Assembly: GCA_021779635.1 (NCBI GenBank)
Contig: JAJYAH010000087.1
Location: 1 to 14,504 of the forward strand
Direction of reading: 5' to 3'
Length of the DNA: 14,504 nt
Source of the DNA: Pseudomonadota bacterium
GTDB taxonomy: Bacteria > Pseudomonadota > Alphaproteobacteria > Rhizobiales > Xanthobacteraceae
Both the position numbers and the translations under genes were made by a program. Of this stretch, positions 1 through 6,725 are shown piece by piece. The notes beneath the pieces are model-generated. The model saw only the letters and a program-made list of their open reading frames with translations, had not been told where the DNA came from and did no database searches. Positions within the stretch are counted from its first letter, which is position 1; every line of letters begins with the position of its first letter.

Positions 1-2
1 AT

Positions 3-965
3 GGCACACTGCAGACGCCGATCGAAGGCGTCAGCATGCTCTACACCTTCGCGAGCCCCACGGCGCCGAGCACCCATCTTACCCAGTACTTCGAGATCTT
101 CGGCAACCGCGCCATTTATAACAATGGCTGGCTCGCCGGTACCGTTCATCGGGCGGCCTGGGAACGCAAGCCCCGCGCTACGCTCGATAACGACAAATGG
201 GAACTCTACGACGCGCGATCGGACTTCAGCCTCACGAACGATCTCGCGGCGAAAAATCCCGACAAGCTCAAGGAAATGCAGGACCTGTTCCTGAAGGAAG
301 CGGTCAAGTACCAGGTGCTGCCGCTCGACGATCGCTTGGAAGAGCGCCTGATCGCTTCTGTGGTCGGCCGGCCCGACCTGATGGCCGGCCGCACTTCGCT
401 GACGGTTCACCAGGGCATGACCGGCATGTCGGAGAACGTTTTCATCAACCTGAAGAACAAATCACACGTCATCACCGCCGAGCTGGAAATTCCGAAAAAC
501 GGCGCCAACGGCGTGATCATCGCCCAGGCCGGCCGGTTCGGCGGCTGGAGCTTCTATCTGACGGATGGCAAACCGACCTACACCTACAATTGGCTTGGAC
601 TGCAGCGCTACACGATCGCCGCCAAGAAAGCGCTGCCCGCCGGCAAAGGCACGCTGCGTTTCGAGTTTGCCTATGACGGTGGCGGCATCGGCAGCGGCGG
701 TGTCGGCACCATCCTCTTCAACGGAAAACCGATCGCCACCGGTCGCATCGACCGCACCCAATGTTGCGTCTACTCCGCGGACGAAGGCGCCGACGTCGGC
801 GCCGATGAGGGCACGCCGGTCACCGAAGCTTACAAGGTGCCGTTCAAGTTCACCGGCAAGATCGCCCAGGTGACCATCGAATTGAAGGAGACGCAGAAGG
901 CCGACACCGATAGCGCCGAGCAAGCCCGCAAGGCGGCCGCGCTGAAGAAGGGGCTGGCCGATTAA
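3..965 (+). CDS. Arylsulfatase, C-terminal part (5' end outside window)
   Basis: The frame is open from base 3 to the TAA at 963-965, giving the last 320 residues of a type I arylsulfatase, which hydrolyses sulfate esters. The catalytic N-terminal half, with the formylglycine Cys/Ser motif, would lie upstream of the window. What is visible is the late sulfatase region (ITPIEGVSMLYTF-like start, then TQYFEIFGNRAIYNNGW) followed by the C-terminal beta domain seen in large bacterial arylsulfatases, with YNWLGLQRYTI, GGGIGSGGVGTILFNGK and DEGTPVTEAYKVPFKFTGK. The tail is rich in Lys and Glu. An internal ATG at 36 is only the first methionine in the fragment and is not a real start, because the upstream codons already encode family sequence. 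The assignment to the sulfatase family is confident. The substrate and cellular location cannot be judged without the N-terminus. Confidence 0.88.
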   Translation, partial: GTLQTPIEGVSMLYTFASPTAPSTHLTQYFEIFGNRAIYNNGWLAGTVHRAAWERKPRATLDNDKWELYDARSDFSLTNDLAAKNPDKLKEMQDLFLKEAVKYQVLPLDDRLEERLIASVVGRPDLMAGRTSLTVHQGMTGMSENVFINLKNKSHVITAELEIPKNGANGVIIAQAGRFGGWSFYLTDGKPTYTYNWLGLQRYTIAAKKALPAGKGTLRFEFAYDGGGIGSGGVGTILFNGKPIATGRIDRTQCCVYSADEGADVGADEGTPVTEAYKVPFKFTGKIAQVTIELKETQKADTDSAEQARKAAALKKGLAD

Positions 966-1000
966 CGAAGCACCACCGCTGCGGCGGCTGGCGGAAACAG

Positions 1001-1341
1001 TCACTTGTCGGCGCGCGCGAAATGCAGCCGGACCAGCGTCCTCTCGCCAACCACGTCGCCGAGCGCGCCAAAGGCAAAATAGGGAATCAGGATCAGCAGC
1101 ACGATAAAGCTGGTTGCGACGATCTGCTCCCATGTGCCGCCTGCGATATCGGCGATCGAATTCGCAATCGCGCGGCCATGGATGGTCCCAACCACGGCCT
1201 CCTCGATTGCGCGTAGAGAACCGAAGCCTTCAATTACAGCTCCGCGGCGAAGCAGAAGAGATAGGACGTGATGATGCTTGATTCCCGCAATTCATGGACG
1301 AGCTTTTCCCGGACAGAGATTTTGGATGGACTGCCTTCCAT
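1001..1341 (-). pseudogene. Degenerate gene for a small membrane protein of a Bradyrhizobium-type family
   Basis: Two pieces of one protein are read in different frames. From ATG at 1341 (preceded by a GGAGAG-type ribosome site) the reading is MEGSPSKISVREKLVHELRE, then SSIITSYLFCFAAEL, a TAA stop near 1236, and LKASVLYAQ in the same frame. The C-terminal piece, in another frame, runs through AIEEAVVGTIHGRAIANSI, ADIAGGTWEQIVATS and FIVLLILIPYFAFGAL to the TGA at 1003-1001. From memory, intact relatives are about 150-170 aa membrane proteins with the same N- and C-terminal blocks joined by two further hydrophobic segments. Those middle 50 or so residues are missing here. A stop codon, a frame change and an internal loss together indicate a decayed gene. 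A GTG at 1195 preceded by GAGGAGG could still give a 64-aa C-terminal peptide, but I doubt it is functional. Confidence 0.7.
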
Positions 1342-2147
1342 GGTTCTCTCCGGCTCTTGCGTCCGAACGGCACAGCCGACCCTTCGCCGACCACGACAAG
1401 ACCGATACGGCTTCGTTCAGCAGCCGCGGCAGATATTTTTTATCTTGGAATAACGGTGACACTGCTGGACTGCACTCAACTGACCGCCAGTCTCTTGATC
1501 CCGGGTTCGCGCGGAGGCCTGTCATCTTGCGCTTACGCTAGGCTGCCCTGCGCGCTCAGGGCGATTTATTGAACTGAATCAATCTGATGCTACCCGTCCA
1601 GTCCTCCCTGCAAAAATATTCCCGTTCTCTTTTGACCCAAATCACTTCTATATCGTTCGCGTCCCGGCCCACACGACAGGGGCGTTTCGCGATCGTCACG
1701 GACGTAGGGCAGGGGATGCGATGGACGCGGGCGGCGCTAAAGACGAGAGCGCTTACCTTGCGGACGGCGAAGTCGTGTGGTCCTGACGCCTCGACGCTGG
1801 CGTCAAGCTTCGCGGAAGTATCCGCGAGGCGACGGTGACAACAAAGCCCGATCACCGGGGAGAGTACGAAGGAAACCGTTAAAACCATTGCGTGCGGGAA
1901 TGCCGGGTGTTCCGGTGCGACCGTGGTGACTAACGCGTGTGCTACTACACTTTGCGCACGCGGCTGCGGGTGCGGCGGGCACCCGGCATTCCCCACGCCC
2001 TCTCTTGGGCGAAAGGTTCATGCATAACTCGGGCGCTAGCCGCGCTGCGAGATCGTTGGCGTGTCTCCCGTTTTTGCCGATCGCGCTCCCTTGCCCGGTA
2101 CCCGATCGCGGCCTATCTCTGGGACTTCCACAAGGAGGACGCGCCCC
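1342..2147. other. Gene-poor intergenic stretch of about 800 bp
   Basis: I find no convincing gene here. Bases 1342-1590 hold nothing recognisable. From about 1590 to 2000 the DNA is dense in inverted repeats and is described separately as a structured repeat. The longest open frame, on the minus strand at 1996-1556, lies over those inverted repeats and has no domain. The last 100 bases lead into the ribosome site of the DsbA-family gene. Confidence 0.6.
1590..2000. repeat. Structured intergenic element, probably a dispersed Bradyrhizobium repeat
   Basis: Several strong hairpins follow one another. A 7-bp stem pairs 1784-1790 with 1799-1805. A 9-bp stem pairs 1808-1816 with 1821-1829 and has a 4-base loop. 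A long stem pairs 1896-1909 (GGGAATGCCGGGTG) with 1980-1993, 14 of 14 bases, and extends by GCGTG/CACGC past one bulged C. Nested inside it, 1934-1942 pairs with 1954-1962 (9 bp, one G-U). I recall very similar sequence, including the CAAAAATATTCC start and the closing 'GTRHSPRP' reading, in many intergenic places in Bradyrhizobium genomes, where it is often annotated as short hypothetical proteins. The pairing is seen directly; the multicopy nature is from memory. Whether it is an RNA gene or a mobile repeat is unknown, and the boundaries are approximate. Confidence 0.55.
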
Positions 2148-2813
2148 ATGAGCACCTTAAAACCGCTTAAGATCGATATCGTCTCCGACGTGGTGTGTCC
2201 GTGGTGTTATATCGGCAAGCGCCGGATCGAGAATGCGCTGGCGCTGGTGCCGGATGTTCCGGTCGAGATCCACTGGCGGCCGTTCTTTCTCAATCCCTGG
2301 GTGCCGCGCGAGGGGATTAGCCGCGACGAATATCTCACCGCGAAATTCGGTTCGGTCGAAGCCTACAAGGGTATTGCCGGGCGCGTGGTCGCTGCCGCCG
2401 ACGAAGAGGGCCTGTCGTACCGGCCCGATCTCGTCAAGCGCCAGCCCAACACCATCGATTGCCACCGGCTGATTCACTGGGCCGAAGCCAAGGGCAAATC
2501 CGCTGAAATGAAACAGCGGCTGATGGAATTGTATTTCCGCGACGGCGGCGATCTCACCGACATCGACGTGCTGGTGCAGGCGGCCGCGGATTGCGGGCTC
2601 GATGCCGACGACGTGCGCCGGCGTCTGGCCACCGATGAGGACGTCGAACGGATCTCGGCGCAGGCGCAGGAGGCTGCCGACAAGGGTATCTCCGGCGTGC
2701 CGACCTATGTGTTTGCGCAGAAATATGCGGTGTCAGGCGCGCAGCCGCCTGATCAGCTGGCGCGCGCCATCCGCCAGGTATCAGCAGAAGTGAACGCGCA
2801 AGCGGCGGAGTAA
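2148..2813 (+). CDS. DsbA-family (FrnE-like) thiol-disulfide oxidoreductase
   Basis: A 221-aa protein of the DsbA/2-hydroxychromene-2-carboxylate isomerase superfamily, subgroup FrnE. The thioredoxin-fold N-terminus IDIVSDVVCPWCYIGKRR carries the redox motif C17-P-W-C20. A helical insertion covers roughly residues 55-165 (KRQPNTIDCHRLIHWAE is typical of FrnE). The fold closes with GISGVPTYVF, which supplies the cis-proline loop. There is no signal peptide, so it should act in the cytoplasm, probably as an oxidoreductase or isomerase in thiol stress, as shown for FrnE in other bacteria. The ATG at 2148 is chosen over upstream in-frame starts because AAGGAGG lies at 2132-2138, nine bases before it, and homology begins there. 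It stands alone and converges on the next gene, with 13 bp between the stop codons. Confidence 0.88.
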   Translation: MSTLKPLKIDIVSDVVCPWCYIGKRRIENALALVPDVPVEIHWRPFFLNPWVPREGISRDEYLTAKFGSVEAYKGIAGRVVAAADEEGLSYRPDLVKRQPNTIDCHRLIHWAEAKGKSAEMKQRLMELYFRDGGDLTDIDVLVQAAADCGLDADDVRRRLATDEDVERISAQAQEAADKGISGVPTYVFAQKYAVSGAQPPDQLARAIRQVSAEVNAQAAE

Positions 2814-2826
2814 GACGGCAATACGT

Positions 2827-4053
2827 TTATCTGTTGCGGATCAGATGAACAGCGCGGCGCGCTTGTTCGTAGGCGAACCGGCGCAGCATCAGCGCTGCAT
2901 GGATCAGCGGGACGACGGGATCGCCGCGCCGCAGTGGAATCATAACATCGCCGATCGCAAAGCGCCCGCGCCAGATCGGATTGATCATCGGATGATCGGC
3001 ATCCGCGGTGGAATCGGCGCTCGCGATTGCCGGATCGGCGCAAAGATGCCGGGTCAGATCGAGCGTCAGCTGCACGCCGGGCGAAAATTTCGCGAAGCGC
3101 TCGTCGATGCCGAGCTTGAAATAGAACGCGCGATCCTGATGCCGCAGCACGATCGCGGCCGCGACCGGGGTATCGCCGGCCCGCAAGCTCACGATCTCGC
3201 ACTGACGGGTTTCGGCGAGCGCGACGGTGGCGCGCCGCACGAAACGGGCATCGCCGTCGTGCTGCACCAGCGCGGTGCCGCGCCGGCCTTTCCAGCCGCT
3301 GGCCTCAACCGTCAGGAATGTCTCGATCGCGCAAGTGACGTCTTCGGGCGTCCGCGCCACATCGAAATGCACGGCGCCGTGCTCGGCCAGGCGATGCCGC
3401 TGACGGCGCAATTCCTTCAATTTCTTCGCGCCCAATGCGTCCCGCAGCAGCGCATCAGAGTCGCGCGTCGCATCGAGGCAGGCGCGGATCCGGGATTGCA
3501 GCACCTGCGGACGCAAGCCGGCCTGCCGCAAGGCTTGCGTGACGGCTTTCATGGCGGCGCCGTCCAGCGCTACGTTGCGCAGGATCAGCGCATGGGCGCC
3601 AACTTTCCGCGCCTGCGCCAACAGGCTCGTCGCGGCATCATCAGCGGCATCGCGATCGAGCAGCGGCGTGCCGAGCGTGCCGTAGGGATCGGCGTTCGCC
3701 AGAGCGGGCAGGGGAATCCTGCAGGCGCGCCACAGCGAAATCGCCGGCATCAGGCCGATCAGGCGCGCCGCGCCGTCCGGTGTGGAAGAATTACTGCTCC
3801 AGGCGCTGAGCGCGGAGACGGCGGTGCGGCCCTGCGCGGAAGCGTTCACCGCCAATTCCCAGCCGGGCAGGTAATAGCCGTTGGGCTCGACGGCGCGTTC
3901 GGCAAGCTCACGCCACCGGCTCGCGGCGACTGCCGTGAGGGTTGCGAACGCATCGCCGTCGGGCGAAGCCGCGCCGCCTTGCGGGCGCGTGCCGACGACA
4001 TCTCTTTTGAGAGATGTGCGACCAACCACCGCCGAATTCGCGATCTCGACCAC
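2827..4053 (-). CDS. BioF2/CelD-like acyltransferase of the GNAT superfamily
   Basis: A 408-aa protein resembling the BioF2-like acetyltransferase domain (Acetyltransf_6) proteins often linked to polysaccharide or cell-envelope modification. The variable N-terminal half includes YYLPGWELAVN (about 60-70), a position typical of this group. The core runs from about residue 205 (AKKLKELRRQRHRLAEHG) through FLTVEASGWKGRRGTAL (246-262), then CEIVSLRAGDTPVAAAIVL and RAFYFKLGIDERFAKFSPG (309-326), the substrate/CoA-side segment. A basic C-terminal tail follows. No signal peptide or membrane helix is evident, so it is probably cytoplasmic. The start is uncertain: GTG at 4053 gives the longest product, but the first 40 residues look unconserved and have no strong ribosome site. 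The acyl acceptor cannot be told, because there is no polysaccharide cluster nearby. Confidence 0.75.
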   Translation of the reverse strand: MVEIANSAVVGRTSLKRDVVGTRPQGGAASPDGDAFATLTAVAASRWRELAERAVEPNGYYLPGWELAVNASAQGRTAVSALSAWSSNSSTPDGAARLIGLMPAISLWRACRIPLPALANADPYGTLGTPLLDRDAADDAATSLLAQARKVGAHALILRNVALDGAAMKAVTQALRQAGLRPQVLQSRIRACLDATRDSDALLRDALGAKKLKELRRQRHRLAEHGAVHFDVARTPEDVTCAIETFLTVEASGWKGRRGTALVQHDGDARFVRRATVALAETRQCEIVSLRAGDTPVAAAIVLRHQDRAFYFKLGIDERFAKFSPGVQLTLDLTRHLCADPAIASADSTADADHPMINPIWRGRFAIGDVMIPLRRGDPVVPLIHAALMLRRFAYEQARRAVHLIRNR

Positions 4054-4265
4054 GTCCCCGCTTTCCCGTTCGCGATGGATCGTGGAGGCGCGCGTCGAGC
4101 TGCGCTTCCTCCATTGCGTTACCGGGAAAACGCTAGCGTAAAGATTGGAAAATAGCGTTGGATTTGCGGTTCAATTTGAGCGGTAATGTTAACCGGGCGT
4201 TGATCATTTGCCCCCGTGGACGGCGCCAAACCGCTTGTTGCCGCCGGCAGGAAGCGCCGATGCGG

Positions 4266-4673
4266 CTAGATCGGCTGGTAGGTCTCCGACACGCAATTGT
4301 CATTGGCGTCGATGCGCTGGCGATCCAGGATCACGCCGCCGGTGATCGTGACGCGATAGGTTTCGGTGCCCAGCGGCCTGCCCATGGCGTTGGTGAGTTC
4401 GGCCCGCACGCATGCGGTCCAGCCCGATCCGCGGACGTCGCGATGCGCCGGCGAGACCCGCACGTTTTGCGGGTAGGACGTAGCGACGAACACCGAATTC
4501 AGGTTGGTGCGAACCAATTGCTTGACATCGGGGGCCGGCTCGGGCGGCGCCGGGTCGGCGGTCTTGACGCGCATGAATTCCGGCGCCGTCGAGTGGCTGT
4601 CGGCAATGCCGCAGCCAGCCAACGCGAGCGGCCCGCCAGTCATCAACGCGATGAAAATAATGCCCCGCTGCAT
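4266..4673 (-). CDS. Small lipoprotein of unknown function
   Basis: A 135-aa product. The N-terminus MQRGIIFIALMTGG, followed by a lipobox L18-A-G-C21, is a clear signal peptidase II site, so the mature protein should be anchored by Cys21. The residue after Cys is Gly, with Ile and Ala next, so Asp-based inner-membrane retention is not indicated and outer-membrane targeting is plausible. The mature part has a proline-rich linker (PAPPEPAPDVKQ) and a globular segment with NVRVSPAHRDVRGSGWTACV and ETYRVTITGGVILDRQR. Two cysteines there could form a disulfide. I choose ATG at 4673; an upstream TTG at 4700 would only add nine residues before the signal peptide. I recall similar lipoproteins in Bradyrhizobium but no characterised member. 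The gene diverges from the row starting at 4868. Confidence 0.72.
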   Translation of the reverse strand: MQRGIIFIALMTGGPLALAGCGIADSHSTAPEFMRVKTADPAPPEPAPDVKQLVRTNLNSVFVATSYPQNVRVSPAHRDVRGSGWTACVRAELTNAMGRPLGTETYRVTITGGVILDRQRIDANDNCVSETYQPI

Positions 4674-4867
4674 CCGCCGACTATATCCCGAACCGGTCAA
4701 AATGACGCGGGATCGCGGCCAATTCGCGGCCTTAAGTCATTAACAATCGCTAACAATTGTCGAAACAGGCGGCACAAACCGGTATCGTGCTCCCTTGGAC
4801 CGATCCGGGATTTGCCATCATCTGGTTGCACGGTAAGTTCCGAGCTGGAATGGCAGGGAGACAGGCG
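4674..4867. promoter_or_regulatory. Divergent intergenic region, promoter-bearing
   Basis: This 194-bp gap separates the start codons of the lipoprotein gene and the DPWG secreted-protein gene, so it should hold promoters for both. It is more A+T-rich than its surroundings near 4735-4760, with the heptamer TAACAAT repeated at 4741-4747 and 4751-4757. No hexamer pair is good enough for a confident promoter call. Confidence 0.35.
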
Positions 4868-5089
4868 ATGAAGACGTTTGTAATGGCGGTGGCGATGCTG
4901 GCTTTGATTGCGATGCCGGCGCATGCGCAAAAGCGCGGCGGTGTCGCGCCCGGTTCCACGGCCGAACCGCCGAAGAAGGTCGATGACAAGGCCTACAATG
5001 CCGCGCTCGAAAGGATACCGGAACCCAAGGAGAAATATGATCCGTGGGGGGTTGCGCGGCCTGCCGATCCTGCGAAGAAGCCTAAATAG
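4868..5089 (+). CDS. Small secreted DPWG-motif protein (copy 1)
   Basis: A 73-aa product with a signal peptide: MKTFVMAVAMLALIAM, with cleavage expected after A-H-A. The mature part is short, charged and probably extended. Its conserved core is DDKAYNAALERIPEPKEKYD followed by PWG and R, then a lysine-rich tail. The same core occurs in the protein at 11643-11984, so the two are paralogues. The start is ATG at 4868, with AGGGAG at 4855-4860 upstream; a longer in-frame start at 4757 would bury the signal peptide and is rejected. I recall many short secreted proteins of this type in Bradyrhizobium without assigned function. It lies 96 bp ahead of the caspase-like gene on the same strand and may share its transcript. 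Confidence 0.72.
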   Translation: MKTFVMAVAMLALIAMPAHAQKRGGVAPGSTAEPPKKVDDKAYNAALERIPEPKEKYDPWGVARPADPAKKPK

Positions 5090-5185
5090 AACAAGTCTTA
5101 AGGGACTGAACTCGAAGTTCCGCAATCCGGGCTTGAACCTCCCTCCGGAATCCCTCGACCTATTGGCGAGCCCGGAGGTTGCCGT

Positions 5186-6679
5186 ATGTTTCGTCCTGTC
5201 CTTCACACTGTGCTTCTGACCGCTGGAATTTTGTGGGGGGCGCAGGCGGCGTTTGCCGAAAATCGTGTCGCGCTTGTGATCGGCCAGTCGAACTATCGCG
5301 CGGTGGTCGCGCTCCCCAATCCGGCCAACGACGCCAAGGCCGTGTCCCAATTGCTGAGCGAAGCTGGTTTCGAGGTATTCAGCGCTTCCGATCTCTCGCA
5401 GAGCGAGATGCGCGAAAGGATAGGCGACTTCGCGGCTGAGGTGGCGGCGAAAGGTCCCGATACCATTGCGCTGGTCTTCTATGCAGGTCATGGCCTGCAG
5501 ATCGATGGTGAGAATTTTCTGGTGCCGGTGGACGTCGATCCGAAGCGGGAAGCCGACATTCCGCTGCAGGCCGTGCGTCTCAATGACGTCCTGAATACAT
5601 TGACCTCGGTGCCGAGCAAGATGCGGATCGTGCTGCTCGATGCCTGCCGCAACAACCCGTTCCCCGCCATCAATCAGAGCGCCGGCCACGGCCTGGCCAT
5701 CGTCGATGCCAAGATCGGCGCGCCCGGCACGTTCGTGTCGTTTTCGACCTCGCCAGGCGCGGAGGCGGAGGACGGCAGCGGCGCCGACAGTCCTTACACG
5801 TCGGCGTTGCTTTTGGCGGCCAAGGAGCCGGGGCTTTCGATTGAAGACACCTTCAAACGCGTGCGCGTGTCGGTCAACAAGGCGACCGAAGGGCGTCAGA
5901 CCCCCTGGGACAGTTCCTCGCTGACCGATGAATTCAGGTTCTTTCCCGCTCAGGGAGCGGCAGTTCCCGAGCAGCCTGCCGCCAAGCGCAGCGTCGATGA
6001 ATGGCGCCGTGAACTGCAGGGCAAGCCGGTCGAGGTGGCCAATGAAATGATCGTGGCCGCCGGCACGGACGAAGCCTATGAGGCTTTTGTCGGGCTGTTC
6101 GCGCAACCGCCGTTCAGCCCGCAGGCCCGCGAATGGCTCGATCGCCACCACAAGATGGTTGCGTGGGATAAGGCCGTGATTGCCAATACGGCGGCGGCGT
6201 ATCGTGCATTTCTGGACCAATACGCCGACAGCGATCTCGCCGCAACGGCGCGCAAGCTTGAGGATCGGCTGCGCAACCGCCCGAACACGGCAGCCGGCGT
6301 CGCGGCCATCGTCGCGCCAGTGACGAACGCCGCGCTCGCCGCCCCGGCCTGTCCTTGCGGCGGAGCGCCATCGGTACCGCTGAAGAAGGTCGATCTGGCG
6401 CCCAAGAAGAGCGTGGAACCTGAGCCGCCGCCCAAGAAGCACGCCGAACCCAAGCTGCCGCCAAAACGCGCCAGTTCGCGTCCGCCGCGCGGCCACTGGC
6501 GCGACGACGATAACGATGATGTGGTCTATCGCCGGCAGGCCCCTCCCGACTATTATGAGCCCGCACCTGGGCCGTCCATCGGCCTTGGAATAGGCATCGG
6601 AGGATTCGGAGGTGGAGGCGGAGGCTTCAGCGGGGGAGGCATGGGCGGGGGAGGCTACGGCGGAAGAGGCGGGCGCTGA
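5186..6679 (+). CDS. Secreted caspase-like (peptidase C14) protein with glycine-rich tail
   Basis: A 497-aa protein. Residues 1-24 form a signal peptide ending A-F-A. A caspase-like p20 domain follows: RVALVIGQSNY (27-37), catalytic histidine in FYAGHG (His102), and catalytic cysteine in LLDACRNNP (Cys154), both intact, then FVSFSTSPGAEAEDG and SPYTSALL. It should be an active cysteine peptidase of the bacterial metacaspase type, acting in the periplasm or outside the cell. Residues 265-365 are helical and unassigned (DEWRRELQGKP, REWLDRHH, YRAFLDQYADSDLA), resembling the region after the peptidase in other rhizobial members. Residues about 395-435 form a Lys/Pro/Glu linker and 464-497 an almost pure glycine tract. 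The ATG at 5186 has GGAGG at 5174-5178. The PQQ dehydrogenase gene follows after 46 bp, suggesting cotranscription. Confidence 0.85.
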   Translation: MFRPVLHTVLLTAGILWGAQAAFAENRVALVIGQSNYRAVVALPNPANDAKAVSQLLSEAGFEVFSASDLSQSEMRERIGDFAAEVAAKGPDTIALVFYAGHGLQIDGENFLVPVDVDPKREADIPLQAVRLNDVLNTLTSVPSKMRIVLLDACRNNPFPAINQSAGHGLAIVDAKIGAPGTFVSFSTSPGAEAEDGSGADSPYTSALLLAAKEPGLSIEDTFKRVRVSVNKATEGRQTPWDSSSLTDEFRFFPAQGAAVPEQPAAKRSVDEWRRELQGKPVEVANEMIVAAGTDEAYEAFVGLFAQPPFSPQAREWLDRHHKMVAWDKAVIANTAAAYRAFLDQYADSDLAATARKLEDRLRNRPNTAAGVAAIVAPVTNAALAAPACPCGGAPSVPLKKVDLAPKKSVEPEPPPKKHAEPKLPPKRASSRPPRGHWRDDDNDDVVYRRQAPPDYYEPAPGPSIGLGIGIGGFGGGGGGFSGGGMGGGGYGGRGGR

Positions 6680-6725
6680 ACGGGAACGTCCCAGCGGACC
6701 GCCGCGAGACTCAGCCAGCCGTGAG

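Noticed and set aside
1556..1996. A 146-codon minus-strand frame that databases may carry as a hypothetical protein.
   Set aside because: It runs across the hairpins of the structured repeat, has no ribosome site, and its sequence is dictated by the inverted repeats.
2845..4155. A 436-codon plus-strand open frame opposite the BioF2-like gene.
   Set aside because: It is a shadow of the minus-strand gene, whose acetyltransferase motifs are recognisable. The plus-strand reading has no domain.
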